From NCBI RefSeq assembly GCF_000515255.1, contig NZ_KI911559.1, positions 2,553,660-2,617,659 on the forward strand: a stretch of DNA of 64,000 nucleotides, written 5' to 3'. The DNA comes from Rhodovibrio salinarum DSM 9154 (lineage in GTDB: Bacteria > Pseudomonadota > Alphaproteobacteria > Kiloniellales > Rhodovibrionaceae). Both the position numbers and the translations under genes were made by a program. Below, piece by piece: positions 52,506 through 61,760 of this stretch. Positions within the stretch are counted from its first letter, which is position 1, and every line of letters begins with the position of its first letter. The notes beneath the pieces were generated by a model. It worked only from the letters and a program-made list of their open reading frames with translations, ran no database searches and was not told where the DNA came from.

Positions 52506-54668
52506 GTGTCATCTGCCCAGCCCCCTTTTTGCCGCTATCTCCCGTATTTAATGGTGCTGGCGTTATCCAGCAGTCCGGCGATCGCCCAGGACGAGAACGA
52601 CAGCGGCAGCGTCGAACTGCCAACCCTTGTCGTCGAAGGCGAGGAAGTCGGCGGTATTGCGGATCCGGCCTCCCCCGAGGGCTATGTGCCGACCGAGTCG
52701 ACCGCCGGATCGAAGACCGCTACGCCGATCGAGGAGATCCCGCAATCGGTCTCCGTCATCGGCCGCGAGGAGATGGACGACCGAGGCGCCCAGAAGGTCG
52801 ACGAGGCGCTGCGCTACACACCCGGCGTATTCGCCCAGCCGTTCGGCGTCGATACCGACACCGATTGGGCCTACATCCGCGGCTTCGACGTCACCCAGTC
52901 CGGCATGTTCCTGGATGGCCTGCAACTCTACTCCTACGCCTTCGCCGGCATCATCAATGACTCCTTCCTGCTGGACGGCGTTGAAGTGCTGCGCGGTCCG
53001 GCCTCGGTGCTCTACGGAGGCTCCAGCGCCGGTGGCGTCGTCAACCAGTTGTCAAAGCGAGCGAACGGCGAGCGAATCCGCTATCTGGAAGCCGGCATCA
53101 CCGATTCGCCGAACGGTTACCTCGGCTTCGATATCGGCGATCAGGTCAGTGAAGACGGCCCCTGGAGCTACCGCCTGGTCGGCCGGATCAAGGGCGGCGA
53201 CACGCAGGTCGAACACGCCGACAACTTCCGCGGCGTGATCGCGCCGAGCCTGCTGTTCGAGCCGGACAACGACACCCGCCTGGAACTGTTCGCCTCCTAC
53301 CAGTACGACGACCAGCGCCACACCAACGGGTTCTTTCCGTACGTCGGCACGGTGGAGCGCGCTTCCTACGGCTATATCCCCCGGGACCTCTATTACAGCG
53401 AGCCGGAGCGCGATAAGTTCGAGGCCGAACAAAGCTCGATCGGCTACGAGCTTGAGCACCAGCTGAACGACACCGTCACACTGCGCTCGACGTCGCGCTG
53501 GTTCCACGTCGAACGGGAGGAGTACGGCCCCTATCCCTACGATACGAATACCAGCGACGACGTGCTCAGCCGGATCAACTTCGCTCACGATACCACCGCC
53601 GACCTGGCCCAGACCGACAATCAAGCGATCTTCGACGTCGACACCGGGCCCCTATCCCACACGTTGATGACCGGCGTTTCCTACGAGAACTACCGGATCG
53701 ACCAATGGCAGGCCTCGGGGTCCGCACGGCCGCTTGACCCGAAAGATCCGACCTACACCAACAGCGGCCTGACGCTGAACGATCCCTACACCGATGAAAC
53801 GATCACGTTGGACCGCCTGGGTCTCTATGCGCAGGATCAGGTGAAGTTCGGCGATGGCTGGATCGTGACGCTCAACGGGCGGTACGACCGGACCTGGATC
53901 GACCGCAATGACCGCACCGCCGCAGATGTCGACTATAGCGACCAGGATGGGGCCTTCAGCGGCCGCGCGGGGCTAGCCTATGCGTTCGACAACGGCATCA
54001 CCCCCTACGTCAGCGCCACCCGTTTCTTCGAGCCGCAGATCGGCACCGACGGCAACAACGACCCGGTCGGCCCACAAACCGGCAACCAGTACGAAGCCGG
54101 TGTGAAATATCAACCAACCTTCATGCAGGCGCTGTTCACCGCTTCGGTGTTCGAGCTGACCCGCAGCAATACCTTGCAAAGTGTCTGGGACGGCAGCGGC
54201 TACAGCTATTCCACGGTTGGCGAGATCCGCTCGCGCGGCATCGAATTGGAAGCCAAGGCGAACGTGACCGACAACCTCAAGCTCACCGCGGCGCTCACCC
54301 GGTACGACCTCGAGATCACGGACGACATCGACCAGAGTATCGTCGGCAATCAACCCCGTCTGGTGCCGGAGACGCTGGCGTCGGTCTGGCTCGACTACAC
54401 CATCCACACTGGCACCTTCCAAGGACTCGGTTTCGGTGCGGGCGTTCGCTACCAGGGTGAATCCTACGCCGATAACGCCAATACGCTGAAAGTCCCGGAC
54501 GCGGCGCCCGTCGACGCGGCGATCCACTACGACCGTGATGGATGGGGTGTTTCGCTGAACGTCACCAACGTGTTCGACGAACGCTACGTCGCCGGCTGTC
54601 AGGGGGCCGAAACATGCGGCTATGGCGAAGGGCGCACGGCCTTGCTGAAAACCCACATCAACTTCTAA
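52506..54668 (+). CDS. TonB-dependent siderophore receptor (FhuA/FoxA-like)
   Basis: Outer-membrane iron-siderophore receptor, 720 residues, powered by TonB-ExbBD. It has a signal peptide (PYLMVLALSSSPAIAQ), a TonB-box-like ELPTLVVEGE, a plug domain (TPIEEIPQSVSVIGREEMDDRG, ALRYTPGVFAQPFG, YIRGFDVTQSGMFLDG, VEVLRGPASVLYGGSSAGGVVNQLSKR) and a beta-barrel ending in phenylalanine (LLKTHINF). These segments are typical of hydroxamate (ferrichrome-type) receptors. GTG 52506 follows AGGAG at 52494-52498. A Fur-like box lies about 325 nt upstream. FhuD- and FhuB-like genes follow, so this is an iron-hydroxamate uptake locus by inference. Confidence 0.93.
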   Translation: MSSAQPPFCRYLPYLMVLALSSSPAIAQDENDSGSVELPTLVVEGEEVGGIADPASPEGYVPTESTAGSKTATPIEEIPQSVSVIGREEMDDRGAQKVDEALRYTPGVFAQPFGVDTDTDWAYIRGFDVTQSGMFLDGLQLYSYAFAGIINDSFLLDGVEVLRGPASVLYGGSSAGGVVNQLSKRANGERIRYLEAGITDSPNGYLGFDIGDQVSEDGPWSYRLVGRIKGGDTQVEHADNFRGVIAPSLLFEPDNDTRLELFASYQYDDQRHTNGFFPYVGTVERASYGYIPRDLYYSEPERDKFEAEQSSIGYELEHQLNDTVTLRSTSRWFHVEREEYGPYPYDTNTSDDVLSRINFAHDTTADLAQTDNQAIFDVDTGPLSHTLMTGVSYENYRIDQWQASGSARPLDPKDPTYTNSGLTLNDPYTDETITLDRLGLYAQDQVKFGDGWIVTLNGRYDRTWIDRNDRTAADVDYSDQDGAFSGRAGLAYAFDNGITPYVSATRFFEPQIGTDGNNDPVGPQTGNQYEAGVKYQPTFMQALFTASVFELTRSNTLQSVWDGSGYSYSTVGEIRSRGIELEAKANVTDNLKLTAALTRYDLEITDDIDQSIVGNQPRLVPETLASVWLDYTIHTGTFQGLGFGAGVRYQGESYADNANTLKVPDAAPVDAAIHYDRDGWGVSLNVTNVFDERYVAGCQGAETCGYGEGRTALLKTHINF

Positions 54669-54750
54669 CCGGTTGGATGAGCAGGAGGCGGTGATCTATC
54701 GCCCCTGCCCGTCACATCGCCAGCACCCGGCGTCCGAGCAGCCGCAACAC

Positions 54751-54771
54751 TGCAAGTGATTTTCATTTGCG
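54751..54771. promoter_or_regulatory. Fur-like box upstream of fhuD-like gene
   Basis: TGCAAGTGA-TTT-TCATTTGCG matches a 9-3-9 palindrome at 8 of 9 in each half. It lies 69 nt before the binding-protein ATG. The fhuDB pair therefore appears to have its own iron-regulated promoter separate from the receptor. Confidence 0.72.
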
Positions 54772-54776
54772 CATGA

Positions 54777-54808
54777 GCTCCGTCCCGTTTACCCGACGGG
54801 ACCGGAGC
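54777..54808 (+). terminator. Hairpin in the leader of fhuD-like gene
   Basis: Arms 54777-54788 and 54796-54808 pair over 12 bp with one bulged base and a 7-nt loop. It lies between the Fur-like box and the ATG at 54841. It could be the receptor gene terminator or a leader structure; there is no U-tract. Confidence 0.4.
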
Positions 54809-54840
54809 CCTTCCCGCTGCCGACGACAGCCCGCCACCTC

Positions 54841-55746
54841 ATGAATGTCATAGCTCAAGCTCAGGCCTCAACGCCGCGGCGACTGCGGCACGTCGCAGCC
54901 GTGCTGGCCAGCGTGCTATTGCTGGTCGCGCCTACGCCCGGCCTGACGGCCACCCCGCCGCGCATCGCAACGATCACCTGGGACCTGACGGAAACCCTCA
55001 TGGCGCTGGGTATTACGCCGGTCGCGGTCGCCAATCTGCGCGGCTACCGGGAGTGGGTGGTGGAGCCTGAAGTGCCCGAGGACACGATCGACATCGGGCT
55101 GCGTTTTGCCCCCAGCCTGACGACACTGGCCGCGGCTAACCCCGATCTGATCATCACCTCGCGCTTCCTGCAGGACCTGCCAGAACGCTTGGAGCCAATC
55201 GCCCCTGTCGAGGCGCTGACGATCTATCCAGCGGACGGCGACCCGCTGGAACGCGCGGTCGAGGTCACGCAGACACTTGCGGAACGGCTGGATCGCCAGG
55301 ACGCCTTTACGGCCGTCCAAGACCGGCTGGAGCGACAGCTTCAGCAGCTGGCGTCTAGAGTGGCCGACCACGGCCGCGGCGACCGCGTCTATCTGGTGCA
55401 ATTCCAGGACTCGGACCATGTCCGCGTCTATGCCGACGGCAGCCTGTTCCAATCCGTGTTCCAACGCACCGGCATCGAAAACGCCTGGGATGGCGAGACC
55501 AACGGCTGGGGCTTCGCGCTGATCCCGCTGGCACAGCTCAAGGGGTCGGCCGACCATCTGATCGTGCTCGAACCCGTCCCGGACGAGGCCGAGAGCGTGA
55601 TCGGCGGCAGCCGTATCTGGCAAGCGCTGCCGGCTGTACGCAACGGGCAGGTACACCGACTGCCTGCGGTCTGGGGAGCCGGCAGCGTTCTATCGGCGAT
55701 GCGCTTCGCCCGGTTAGTGGAGCAGACTCTGTATGACGACCGCTAG
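54841..55746 (+). CDS. Iron-siderophore ABC transporter binding protein (FhuD-like)
   Basis: A 301-residue periplasmic binding protein. The signal peptide (VAAVLASVLLLVAPTPGLTA) lacks a lipobox Cys. The mature part has PPRIATITWDLTETLMALGITPVAVANLRGYREWV, the FhuD-like first lobe. LAAANPDLIITSRF, then VYLVQFQDSDHVRVYADGSLFQSVFQRTGIENAW, and GSVLSAMRFARLVEQ at the end follow the FhuD order. It should carry ferric hydroxamates from the receptor to the permease. Its 3' end overlaps the permease gene by 14 nt. Confidence 0.9.
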   Translation: MNVIAQAQASTPRRLRHVAAVLASVLLLVAPTPGLTATPPRIATITWDLTETLMALGITPVAVANLRGYREWVVEPEVPEDTIDIGLRFAPSLTTLAAANPDLIITSRFLQDLPERLEPIAPVEALTIYPADGDPLERAVEVTQTLAERLDRQDAFTAVQDRLERQLQQLASRVADHGRGDRVYLVQFQDSDHVRVYADGSLFQSVFQRTGIENAWDGETNGWGFALIPLAQLKGSADHLIVLEPVPDEAESVIGGSRIWQALPAVRNGQVHRLPAVWGAGSVLSAMRFARLVEQTLYDDR

Positions 55747-57718
55747 CCTGCGTCCGACGATCCTACCTTGGGCTTGCGGCCTGTTGCTTGTCGTCGCGAC
55801 CCTTGCGGTGACAGGTGCGAACCTGCACGCGCTCGGCGGGTTGGAGGATATCTGGCGGGCGCTGGAACAGCCGGCCAGCGCTTCCTTCGAAGCGGTCAAG
55901 CTGCTCTACGGCTTCGCCCCGCGCCTGGCGGTTAGTTTCGTCGCCGGCGCCGGTCTGGCGGCCGCCGGCACGGTGATGCAGCAGGTCCTGCGCAATCCGA
56001 TCGCCTCGCCGATGACGCTGGGCGTGGCCGCGGGGGCGCAGCTCGCTCTGTCGCTGATAACGCTGCTGGCGCCCGAACTGCTCGCAAGCCTGCGCGAGCC
56101 GGCGGCGATGGTCGGTGGCTCGCTTGCGCTTGCGCTCGTGCTGGCGCTCGGTTGGCGTCGGCAACTCGACCCGGCCACCGTGGTATTGGCCGGTCTGGTG
56201 ATCAGCCTGTATCTCGGTGCGGTCAACGCCGGCCTGCTGCTGCTCTTTCAGTACGATCTGAACGGCCTTCTGATCTGGGGGAGCGGCGTCCTCACCCAGC
56301 ATGACTGGAGTGAGCTGACGTTCCTGCTGCCGCGGCTGGCCGCAGGGCTGCTCGCGCTTACCCTGCTGCAGCGGCCGCTTAGCGTAATGACGCTGGACGA
56401 TGGCAGCGCACACGGCCTGGGCCTGAACCTGCAGCGCGCGCGCGTCCTGACCCTCGCCGTTGCGGTCTACCTCACCACCTGCGTGGTCAGCGCGGTTGGA
56501 GTCATCGCCTTCATCGGCCTGGCCGCCCCGGCGCTGACACGCCTTCTGGGCGCCCGGCGGATGCGCCAGCGGTTGCTCTGGGCTCCGGCGGTCGGCGGGC
56601 TGCTGCTGACGCTGGCCGACCAACTGGTGCAGAGCCTGGCCGGCGTATTGCCCGGGCTGCTGCCGACCGGGGCGCTGACGGCGCTGGTCGGGGCACCGAT
56701 CATGCTGTGGCTGCTGCGCGGCATGCACGCCAAGATGCCGGCGGGCCAAGGCGCCTACTTCACAGCCGTTCAGGGCACCGGCTGGCCGGCCGTCAGCCTG
56801 ATCTGGCTCAGCCTACCGGTCGTTCTGCTGCTGGCGATGACGGTCGTGCACGCCCCAGACGGCTGGATCGTGCAGGCGCCTAGCGCCGTGCTGGCTGAGG
56901 CGCCGTGGCGCCTGCCGCGATTGCTGTCCGCGGCGGCCGCAGGACTGCTGCTGGGGGTCGCGGGTACCCTGCTGCAACGTCTCCTGCACAACCCGTTGGC
57001 CAGCCCGGAATCGCTGGGACTGAGCGGCGGCGCCCTGACGGGCGTCGTGGTCGCCATGTTCATCCTGCCAACCGCCGGCCACACACTGTTGCTCGGCGCC
57101 GGGACGCTGGGTGCGCTGGCGGTGGTCGGCGGGCTGATGATCTTTGCCCAGCGCGCCGGCTACGCGCCGGAGCGTGTGCTGCTGGTCGGCATTGCGCTCA
57201 AGGCGGTGTTTGACGCCATCGTGGGGCTGGTCGCGGTCAGCGGGACTCCCTTCTGGGTCGAGCTGCTGAACTGGATCTCCGGCTCCACCTACAACACCGA
57301 CTGGACGACGGTGGCGGGGACCGCCGGCACCGCCGCCATCGTGCTGCCGCTCGCCCTGGCATTGGCGCGCTGGATCGAACTGATCGCGCTTGGCGACGAA
57401 CAGGCGGAAGCGCGTGGCCTGGCGGTCGGCTACGCCCGTACGCTGTTACTCCTCCTGGCCGCGCTCGCGACCGCAGCGGCGACATTGCTGGTCGGACCGC
57501 TCAGCTTTGTCGGGTTGATGGCCCCGCACCTGGCCTCGATGCTGGGCCTGCGCCGGGCGCGCGCGCAGATTCTGGGCGCGTGCGGTCTGGGAGTCGGGCT
57601 GTTGGCGCTGGCCGACTGGGTCGGCCGTGCGGTACTGCTGCCCTACGAACTCCCGGCCGGGCTCGCCGCCTGTCTGATCGGCGGCGTCTACTTCATGTGG
57701 CTATTGCGCCGGCTTTAA
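55733..57718 (+). CDS. fhuB: Iron-hydroxamate ABC permease, FhuB-type double unit
   Basis: A 661-residue permease in which two FecCD-type units are fused, as in FhuB. Each half (residues about 1-330 and 345-661) has its own set of eight to ten membrane helices. Each also carries a GxxLAxxGxxxQxxxRNPLAxPxxLG motif: AGAGLAAAGTVMQQVLRNPIASPMTLGV in the first and AGLLLGVAGTLLQRLLHNPLASPESLGL in the second. Both coupling-helix motifs (GLAAPALTRLL and GLMAPHLASMLG) are present. It overlaps the binding-protein gene by 14 nt. An FhuC ATPase gene would normally be in the operon, but none follows or precedes; the next gene is of unknown function. Confidence 0.94.
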   Translation: MTTASLRPTILPWACGLLLVVATLAVTGANLHALGGLEDIWRALEQPASASFEAVKLLYGFAPRLAVSFVAGAGLAAAGTVMQQVLRNPIASPMTLGVAAGAQLALSLITLLAPELLASLREPAAMVGGSLALALVLALGWRRQLDPATVVLAGLVISLYLGAVNAGLLLLFQYDLNGLLIWGSGVLTQHDWSELTFLLPRLAAGLLALTLLQRPLSVMTLDDGSAHGLGLNLQRARVLTLAVAVYLTTCVVSAVGVIAFIGLAAPALTRLLGARRMRQRLLWAPAVGGLLLTLADQLVQSLAGVLPGLLPTGALTALVGAPIMLWLLRGMHAKMPAGQGAYFTAVQGTGWPAVSLIWLSLPVVLLLAMTVVHAPDGWIVQAPSAVLAEAPWRLPRLLSAAAAGLLLGVAGTLLQRLLHNPLASPESLGLSGGALTGVVVAMFILPTAGHTLLLGAGTLGALAVVGGLMIFAQRAGYAPERVLLVGIALKAVFDAIVGLVAVSGTPFWVELLNWISGSTYNTDWTTVAGTAGTAAIVLPLALALARWIELIALGDEQAEARGLAVGYARTLLLLLAALATAAATLLVGPLSFVGLMAPHLASMLGLRRARAQILGACGLGVGLLALADWVGRAVLLPYELPAGLAACLIGGVYFMWLLRRL

Positions 57719-57833
57719 CGGCAACGTTCGCCTCTCCTCCTGATCTCGCAGCCCCTGCGGCCGACATTAACGATTTGTTGCCCGGAACCCGGCAAGCTTT
57801 ATGCCGTCCCCGCATAGGTAATGACGGGATCCG

Positions 57834-59006
57834 ATGGACAAGGCTGTGGATGAGATGCGCGGCGGGCCCAGGCAGGCGCCCGACGGCGCCGCCGATACCC
57901 CGGGTGCGGCCAGCCGCACGGGCCGGGCAGGCGCTGTATTGCCCGAATGGGAGGCCGCGATCGCGCCGGGCGCGCGCTGCCTGAACCCGACAAGCGCCCG
58001 CTATCGTATCCGGGCCCGTAACCCGGCGCGCGCGGCCCTCGCCGCCTTGCACCGCCATGGCATGACCGGCGAGCAGGCGCGCGGCTGGGGCATGTGCATC
58101 GCCGTCCATCTGCTCCCGGACACCGCGCATCCCCGGGCCGTCTTCGCCCTGGACGGTCCTGCCGGCGAGCCGATGCTGCGATTGCGCTACGCCCGGTTGC
58201 TTCCGGGGACCTCCGAGTTACTGACCGGCAGGGATAGCCCATTCGACGAAAGCGCCGTTGCGCGCGAGGTGCCGAAGACGGCCCGTCGCTGGGCCCAAGC
58301 GCGGGTCGGATCCAGCGGCATCGCCGAGGTCATGCGCGGCATCTTTTGGCAGCGCGAGGCGACGCTGTACTGTGCGACCGCCCTTGTGCTCTCCGCGTTC
58401 GGATTCCCGATGAGTGTCGAGGTGTTTGCCGTCGGTGGCATTCTTCTACTGCTGCAGGGTGCGGTCCGGCTACTGGTACACGAAAGCCGAATCCTCGCGT
58501 TGACCCGCGCCTTTCTACGCAACCCCGCGCACGCCAGTGAACTGCGCCAGGATTCCCAACGGATGCTGTTCCTCCGCGGCCACGACCTGCTCGGGGTTAC
58601 AGGCCGGCAGGTGCGTAAGATCCTGCGCGAACAGGCAGCCATCCCCGACCTGGCGGGACGTAGCCGACTCATGCTGTTAATCGACGAGGACGCCGTTGTT
58701 ACGACCGGCGCTGGGGCTTACGGCATCGTTCCCGAGGAAACGTTGCCGGAAAGTGAAAACGTTCTCACCGTCGTGTTCCGGCGGCCCAAACGCCCTGACA
58801 TCACGGCACCGCCATCGGAGCCGCCCACGGCGCAAGAAGGGTCGGCATCGGCTGGCGAGACGCCGCCGCCTCAAGGGTCCGGTAACCTACCCGCGCGTCG
58901 GCCGCAGGTAGCGGTCGATGTTGAGGAAGTCGAAGTGATCGAAGCGGAACTGCTTGACCCGGAAGCTTACTACGATGGCCAGCCGGCGCGAAACTGGTGG
59001 GCCTGA
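57834..59006 (+). CDS. Unrecognised membrane protein
   Basis: A 390-residue protein with no family I can name. The first 55 residues are Gly/Ala/Arg-rich. Residues about 60-170 look globular (ARYRIRARNPARAALAALHRHGMTGEQARGWG). Near 183-220 there are two membrane helices, YCATALVLSAFGFPMSV and VEVFAVGGILLLLQGAVRLLV. A second soluble part follows (LRQDSQRMLFLRGHDLLGVTGRQVRKILREQ, then LMLLIDEDAVVTTGAGAYGIVPEE), and then a Pro/Glu-rich, acidic tail (VDVEEVEVIEAELLDPEAYY). It follows fhuB by 115 nt without evident link to iron uptake. Codon use looks like that of its neighbours. Confidence 0.7.
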   Translation: MDKAVDEMRGGPRQAPDGAADTPGAASRTGRAGAVLPEWEAAIAPGARCLNPTSARYRIRARNPARAALAALHRHGMTGEQARGWGMCIAVHLLPDTAHPRAVFALDGPAGEPMLRLRYARLLPGTSELLTGRDSPFDESAVAREVPKTARRWAQARVGSSGIAEVMRGIFWQREATLYCATALVLSAFGFPMSVEVFAVGGILLLLQGAVRLLVHESRILALTRAFLRNPAHASELRQDSQRMLFLRGHDLLGVTGRQVRKILREQAAIPDLAGRSRLMLLIDEDAVVTTGAGAYGIVPEETLPESENVLTVVFRRPKRPDITAPPSEPPTAQEGSASAGETPPPQGSGNLPARRPQVAVDVEEVEVIEAELLDPEAYYDGQPARNWWA

Positions 59007-59140
59007 CGTCGGGAGCGGAATCGAACTGTCTTCGCCGTCACACGCTTTCGACGGCATGCGTTCTGGACAGCGGCTCTGGGCAGGCCTAGGCCTTGGACTG
59101 GCATTCTGCGTTTACCGAGCCTGAAGGATTCCCTGCGGCC

Positions 59141-59659
59141 ATGCGAGTCCGTCCACTTCTGCCCCTGCTGTGCGCCCTCGCCCTTCTCGTCGGCCTGCCC
59201 GACCGGACACACGCGCAGGATTTCGACATCGACCTGTCGCAATGCCGCGAGCAACTGAAAGCGTTCGCACGGCCACAACTGGATTGCCCGGTCTCGGTGA
59301 CTCCGACCGATCGCGGCCTGGAGCGCGTGCCGGAAGTTCTGCGCCAACTCCTGTCCGGACTGACCTGCACCACCCAGCTCAGGGCGAACAAGGCGGACGT
59401 GTATGGTCAATGGATCACGCCCGGTCGGTTCGATCCGCCGCGCAAGCAGATCGTCTGCCAACATTCCCAGATCAAGAACCAACGCCTGAGCGCCACCGTT
59501 GACGTCACCTGCACACGCGACGGCGATAGCTGGTCATGCCCGCCAGGCGTCGAGAAGATCGAAGGTGCGGGCATGCTGAGCCAGTACCTTACCCAGTACC
59601 TCAACCAAGGCAGCGGCCTATGGAAAGGGCTGGAAGAAGAGCTGGCGAAGCGGGATTAA
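59141..59659 (+). CDS. Secreted protein of unknown function
   Basis: A 172-residue precursor: signal peptide MRVRPLLPLLCALALLVGLPDRTHAQD, then a mature part with six cysteines (SQCREQLKAF, LDCPVSV, LTCTTQL, IVCQHSQ, VTCTRDG, WSCPPGV) that could form three disulfides in the periplasm. It ends in a helix with YLTQYLNQG. I recognise no domain. ATG 59141 gives a standard signal peptide; a TTG at 59093 would add 16 residues. It lies between the unknown membrane protein and the chemoreceptor. Confidence 0.72.
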   Translation: MRVRPLLPLLCALALLVGLPDRTHAQDFDIDLSQCREQLKAFARPQLDCPVSVTPTDRGLERVPEVLRQLLSGLTCTTQLRANKADVYGQWITPGRFDPPRKQIVCQHSQIKNQRLSATVDVTCTRDGDSWSCPPGVEKIEGAGMLSQYLTQYLNQGSGLWKGLEEELAKRD

Positions 59660-59861
59660 GACACGCCTGTCTCCAAGCCGCAGTACAGGTTGCTTTTTCT
59701 TGGGATCTGAAAAGCGGAAGACGCGAAACATCGCCCAGCGAGCGCTGCTCGCTTTCGACGCACGCCCCAAACAGCTAATCCTATATAATATTTACAACCT
59801 TTAGATGTTTTTTCCGGGGCATTAAAAATGTCATTGGTTAGCGTTTCCTCAATCAATTGGG

Positions 59862-59910
59862 CCTAGTAGCAGAGTCATTTGCGATGACAGATCGCGGCCC
59901 TACTAGGAGA
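59862..59910 (+). promoter_or_regulatory. Inverted repeat covering the chemoreceptor ribosome binding site
   Basis: CCTAGTAG (59862-59869) is the exact reverse complement of CTACTAGG (59900-59907). The right arm includes AGG of the AGGAGA ribosome site (59905-59910) for the GTG at 59918. The loop holds a further GTCAT/ATGAC stem (59874-59878, 59884-59888) and an alternative GCGAT/ATCGC stem, so a bistable structure is possible. Confidence 0.5.
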
Positions 59911-59917
59911 GCAACCT

Positions 59918-61612
59918 GTGCTCAAACGCCTTTCGATTGGCAAGAAACTTGCCCTGATCACCATCGTGCTATCGATTCTCATGGCTGGTCTCGCGAGCGT
60001 CCTGCTCTTGGAGCTCAAGGGAACGATGTTGGAGGGGCGGAAGCTGAAACTGCGCGCGCTCGTCGAGTCCGCGGTTAATGTCGTCGACTCTTATTCGCAA
60101 ATGGCGGCCGACGGAACGTTGAGCGATGCGGAGGCGAAGCAACAAGCCCTGCAGGCGCTCGCGGCCATGAACTACGACGGCAAGAACTATTTTTTCGTTG
60201 CCAATACCGATGGCGTTCTGGTCTGGCACCCGACACGCGGTGAACAGATCGGCCAAAACCTTCTCCAGACGGGGAGCGAAGGGACAAAGCGGAGTTACCG
60301 CGGTTTCCTAAGTGCCGCCAAATCATCCCCGCACCTCGAAGGGTACTTTGAATCCATCGGCCGGCGTCCAGGCTCCAAGGAACTGAACGCCCCGAAGATG
60401 TACCTTTCCGCCCAGGACGCGCGATGGAACTGGGTGGTCACAACAGGGCTCTTCATCGACGACATCGAGGCGATGTTCCAGCAACGGGCAGCATTCTTCC
60501 TTGGTCTGGCTGCCCTTGGACTGCTCCTTGGTATTGCGTTGTCGTATTTCGTCGGCCGCAGCATCACGCGGCCGGTCAACTACACCGTCAATGCCCTGGA
60601 AGCTCTGGCCGAGGGGCGTGCGGAAACCACGGTTGAGATTGACAACAACCCGACGGAGGTCGGCCGTCTAACCCGCGCCTTCAACTATTTCCGCGACAAG
60701 ATGAAGGAAACGGAGGAGCTCCGCCGTCAGCAGGCGATCGCCGAGCAGAAGACGGAACAGGAACGCCGTGAGACGTTGCTCGGGTTCGCAGACGAATTCG
60801 AGAAATCGGTCGGTAACGCAGTCCAGATGCTCGCAGAAGAGGTCAACAAGGTCTCCGACACCTCCACCCAGATGTCGCAAATTGCCCGTAGCTCCGCAGA
60901 GGGGACCCAGCAGGTCAAAACGGCCGCGGAGTCCACATCGAACAACGTGCAGACGGTTGCTTCGGCGGCACAGGAGCTAAACTCCTCGATCGACGAGATC
61001 CAGCGTCAGGTTCGGACGGTGCAAGACGTGGTGGAGAAGACCCGAACCCGCTCGGACCAGACGGCACAGCAGATGTCGGCACTGGCCGGAACAGTGGAGA
61101 AGATCGGGTCGGTCGTTGAACTGATCAACTCGATCGCGGAGCAGACCAACCTTCTGGCTCTCAATGCCACGATCGAGGCCGCGCGTGCCGGGGATGCCGG
61201 CAAGGGCTTCGCTGTCGTCGCCGGCGAGGTCAAACTCCTGGCGACCCAAACGACCAATGCCACGGACGATATCCGCCAGCAGATCGACCTTCTGAACCGA
61301 TCCACCGGCGAGTGCGTCGGCGGCATGAAGGAGGTGGGGACAGTGGTTGACGACCTGCTCGAAACCACCAACGCAATCGCCGCGGCCATCGAAGAGCAGA
61401 ACGCAGCCACTGCGGAGATCAGCCGCAACACCGATGTGACTTCACAAGAGACGCAGTCGATCACCAAGGCGATCGGCGAGGTAACCGACTCGGTTGCGAA
61501 GACCGAAAGCACGGCGCAATCCGTCCGGGAAACCTCGGCCGTCATGCAGGACCAAGCAGAGACGGTCAGCCGCGAGGTTCAGAATTTCCTACAGCGCGTC
61601 CGCGCGGCTTAA
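59918..61612 (+). CDS. Methyl-accepting chemotaxis protein, sCache_2-type sensor
   Basis: A 564-residue chemoreceptor. The N-terminal membrane helix ([23 protein letters not shown]) is followed by a single-Cache periplasmic domain. That domain has the sCache_2 pattern [26 protein letters not shown], then [22 protein letters not shown] second helix near residues 192-210, a HAMP domain and a signalling coiled coil follow, with the tip [31 protein letters not shown]. Members with this sensor often detect small organic acids such as pyruvate, but the ligand is not known here. GTG 59918 follows AGGAGA, which lies in an inverted repeat. The 260 bp upstream is unusually AT-rich for this window, presumably promoter. 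Confidence 0.94.
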   Translation: MLKRLSIGKKLALITIVLSILMAGLASVLLLELKGTMLEGRKLKLRALVESAVNVVDSYSQMAADGTLSDAEAKQQALQALAAMNYDGKNYFFVANTDGVLVWHPTRGEQIGQNLLQTGSEGTKRSYRGFLSAAKSSPHLEGYFESIGRRPGSKELNAPKMYLSAQDARWNWVVTTGLFIDDIEAMFQQRAAFFLGLAALGLLLGIALSYFVGRSITRPVNYTVNALEALAEGRAETTVEIDNNPTEVGRLTRAFNYFRDKMKETEELRRQQAIAEQKTEQERRETLLGFADEFEKSVGNAVQMLAEEVNKVSDTSTQMSQIARSSAEGTQQVKTAAESTSNNVQTVASAAQELNSSIDEIQRQVRTVQDVVEKTRTRSDQTAQQMSALAGTVEKIGSVVELINSIAEQTNLLALNATIEAARAGDAGKGFAVVAGEVKLLATQTTNATDDIRQQIDLLNRSTGECVGGMKEVGTVVDDLLETTNAIAAAIEEQNAATAEISRNTDVTSQETQSITKAIGEVTDSVAKTESTAQSVRETSAVMQDQAETVSREVQNFLQRVRAA

Positions 61613-61760
61613 CGCGGGGTCGGTCCGCCGAACGGGCCTCGGCACGGACTTGGAGGCGGGGTGACCTGCTTCCTTGACGTGCCGCCCTTCGTCGGAGGTT
61701 CACAGCCTAGAAGGGGGCCTCACCTACCCGCACGCGCCCTGTTGTCATACCGGAACTGGC

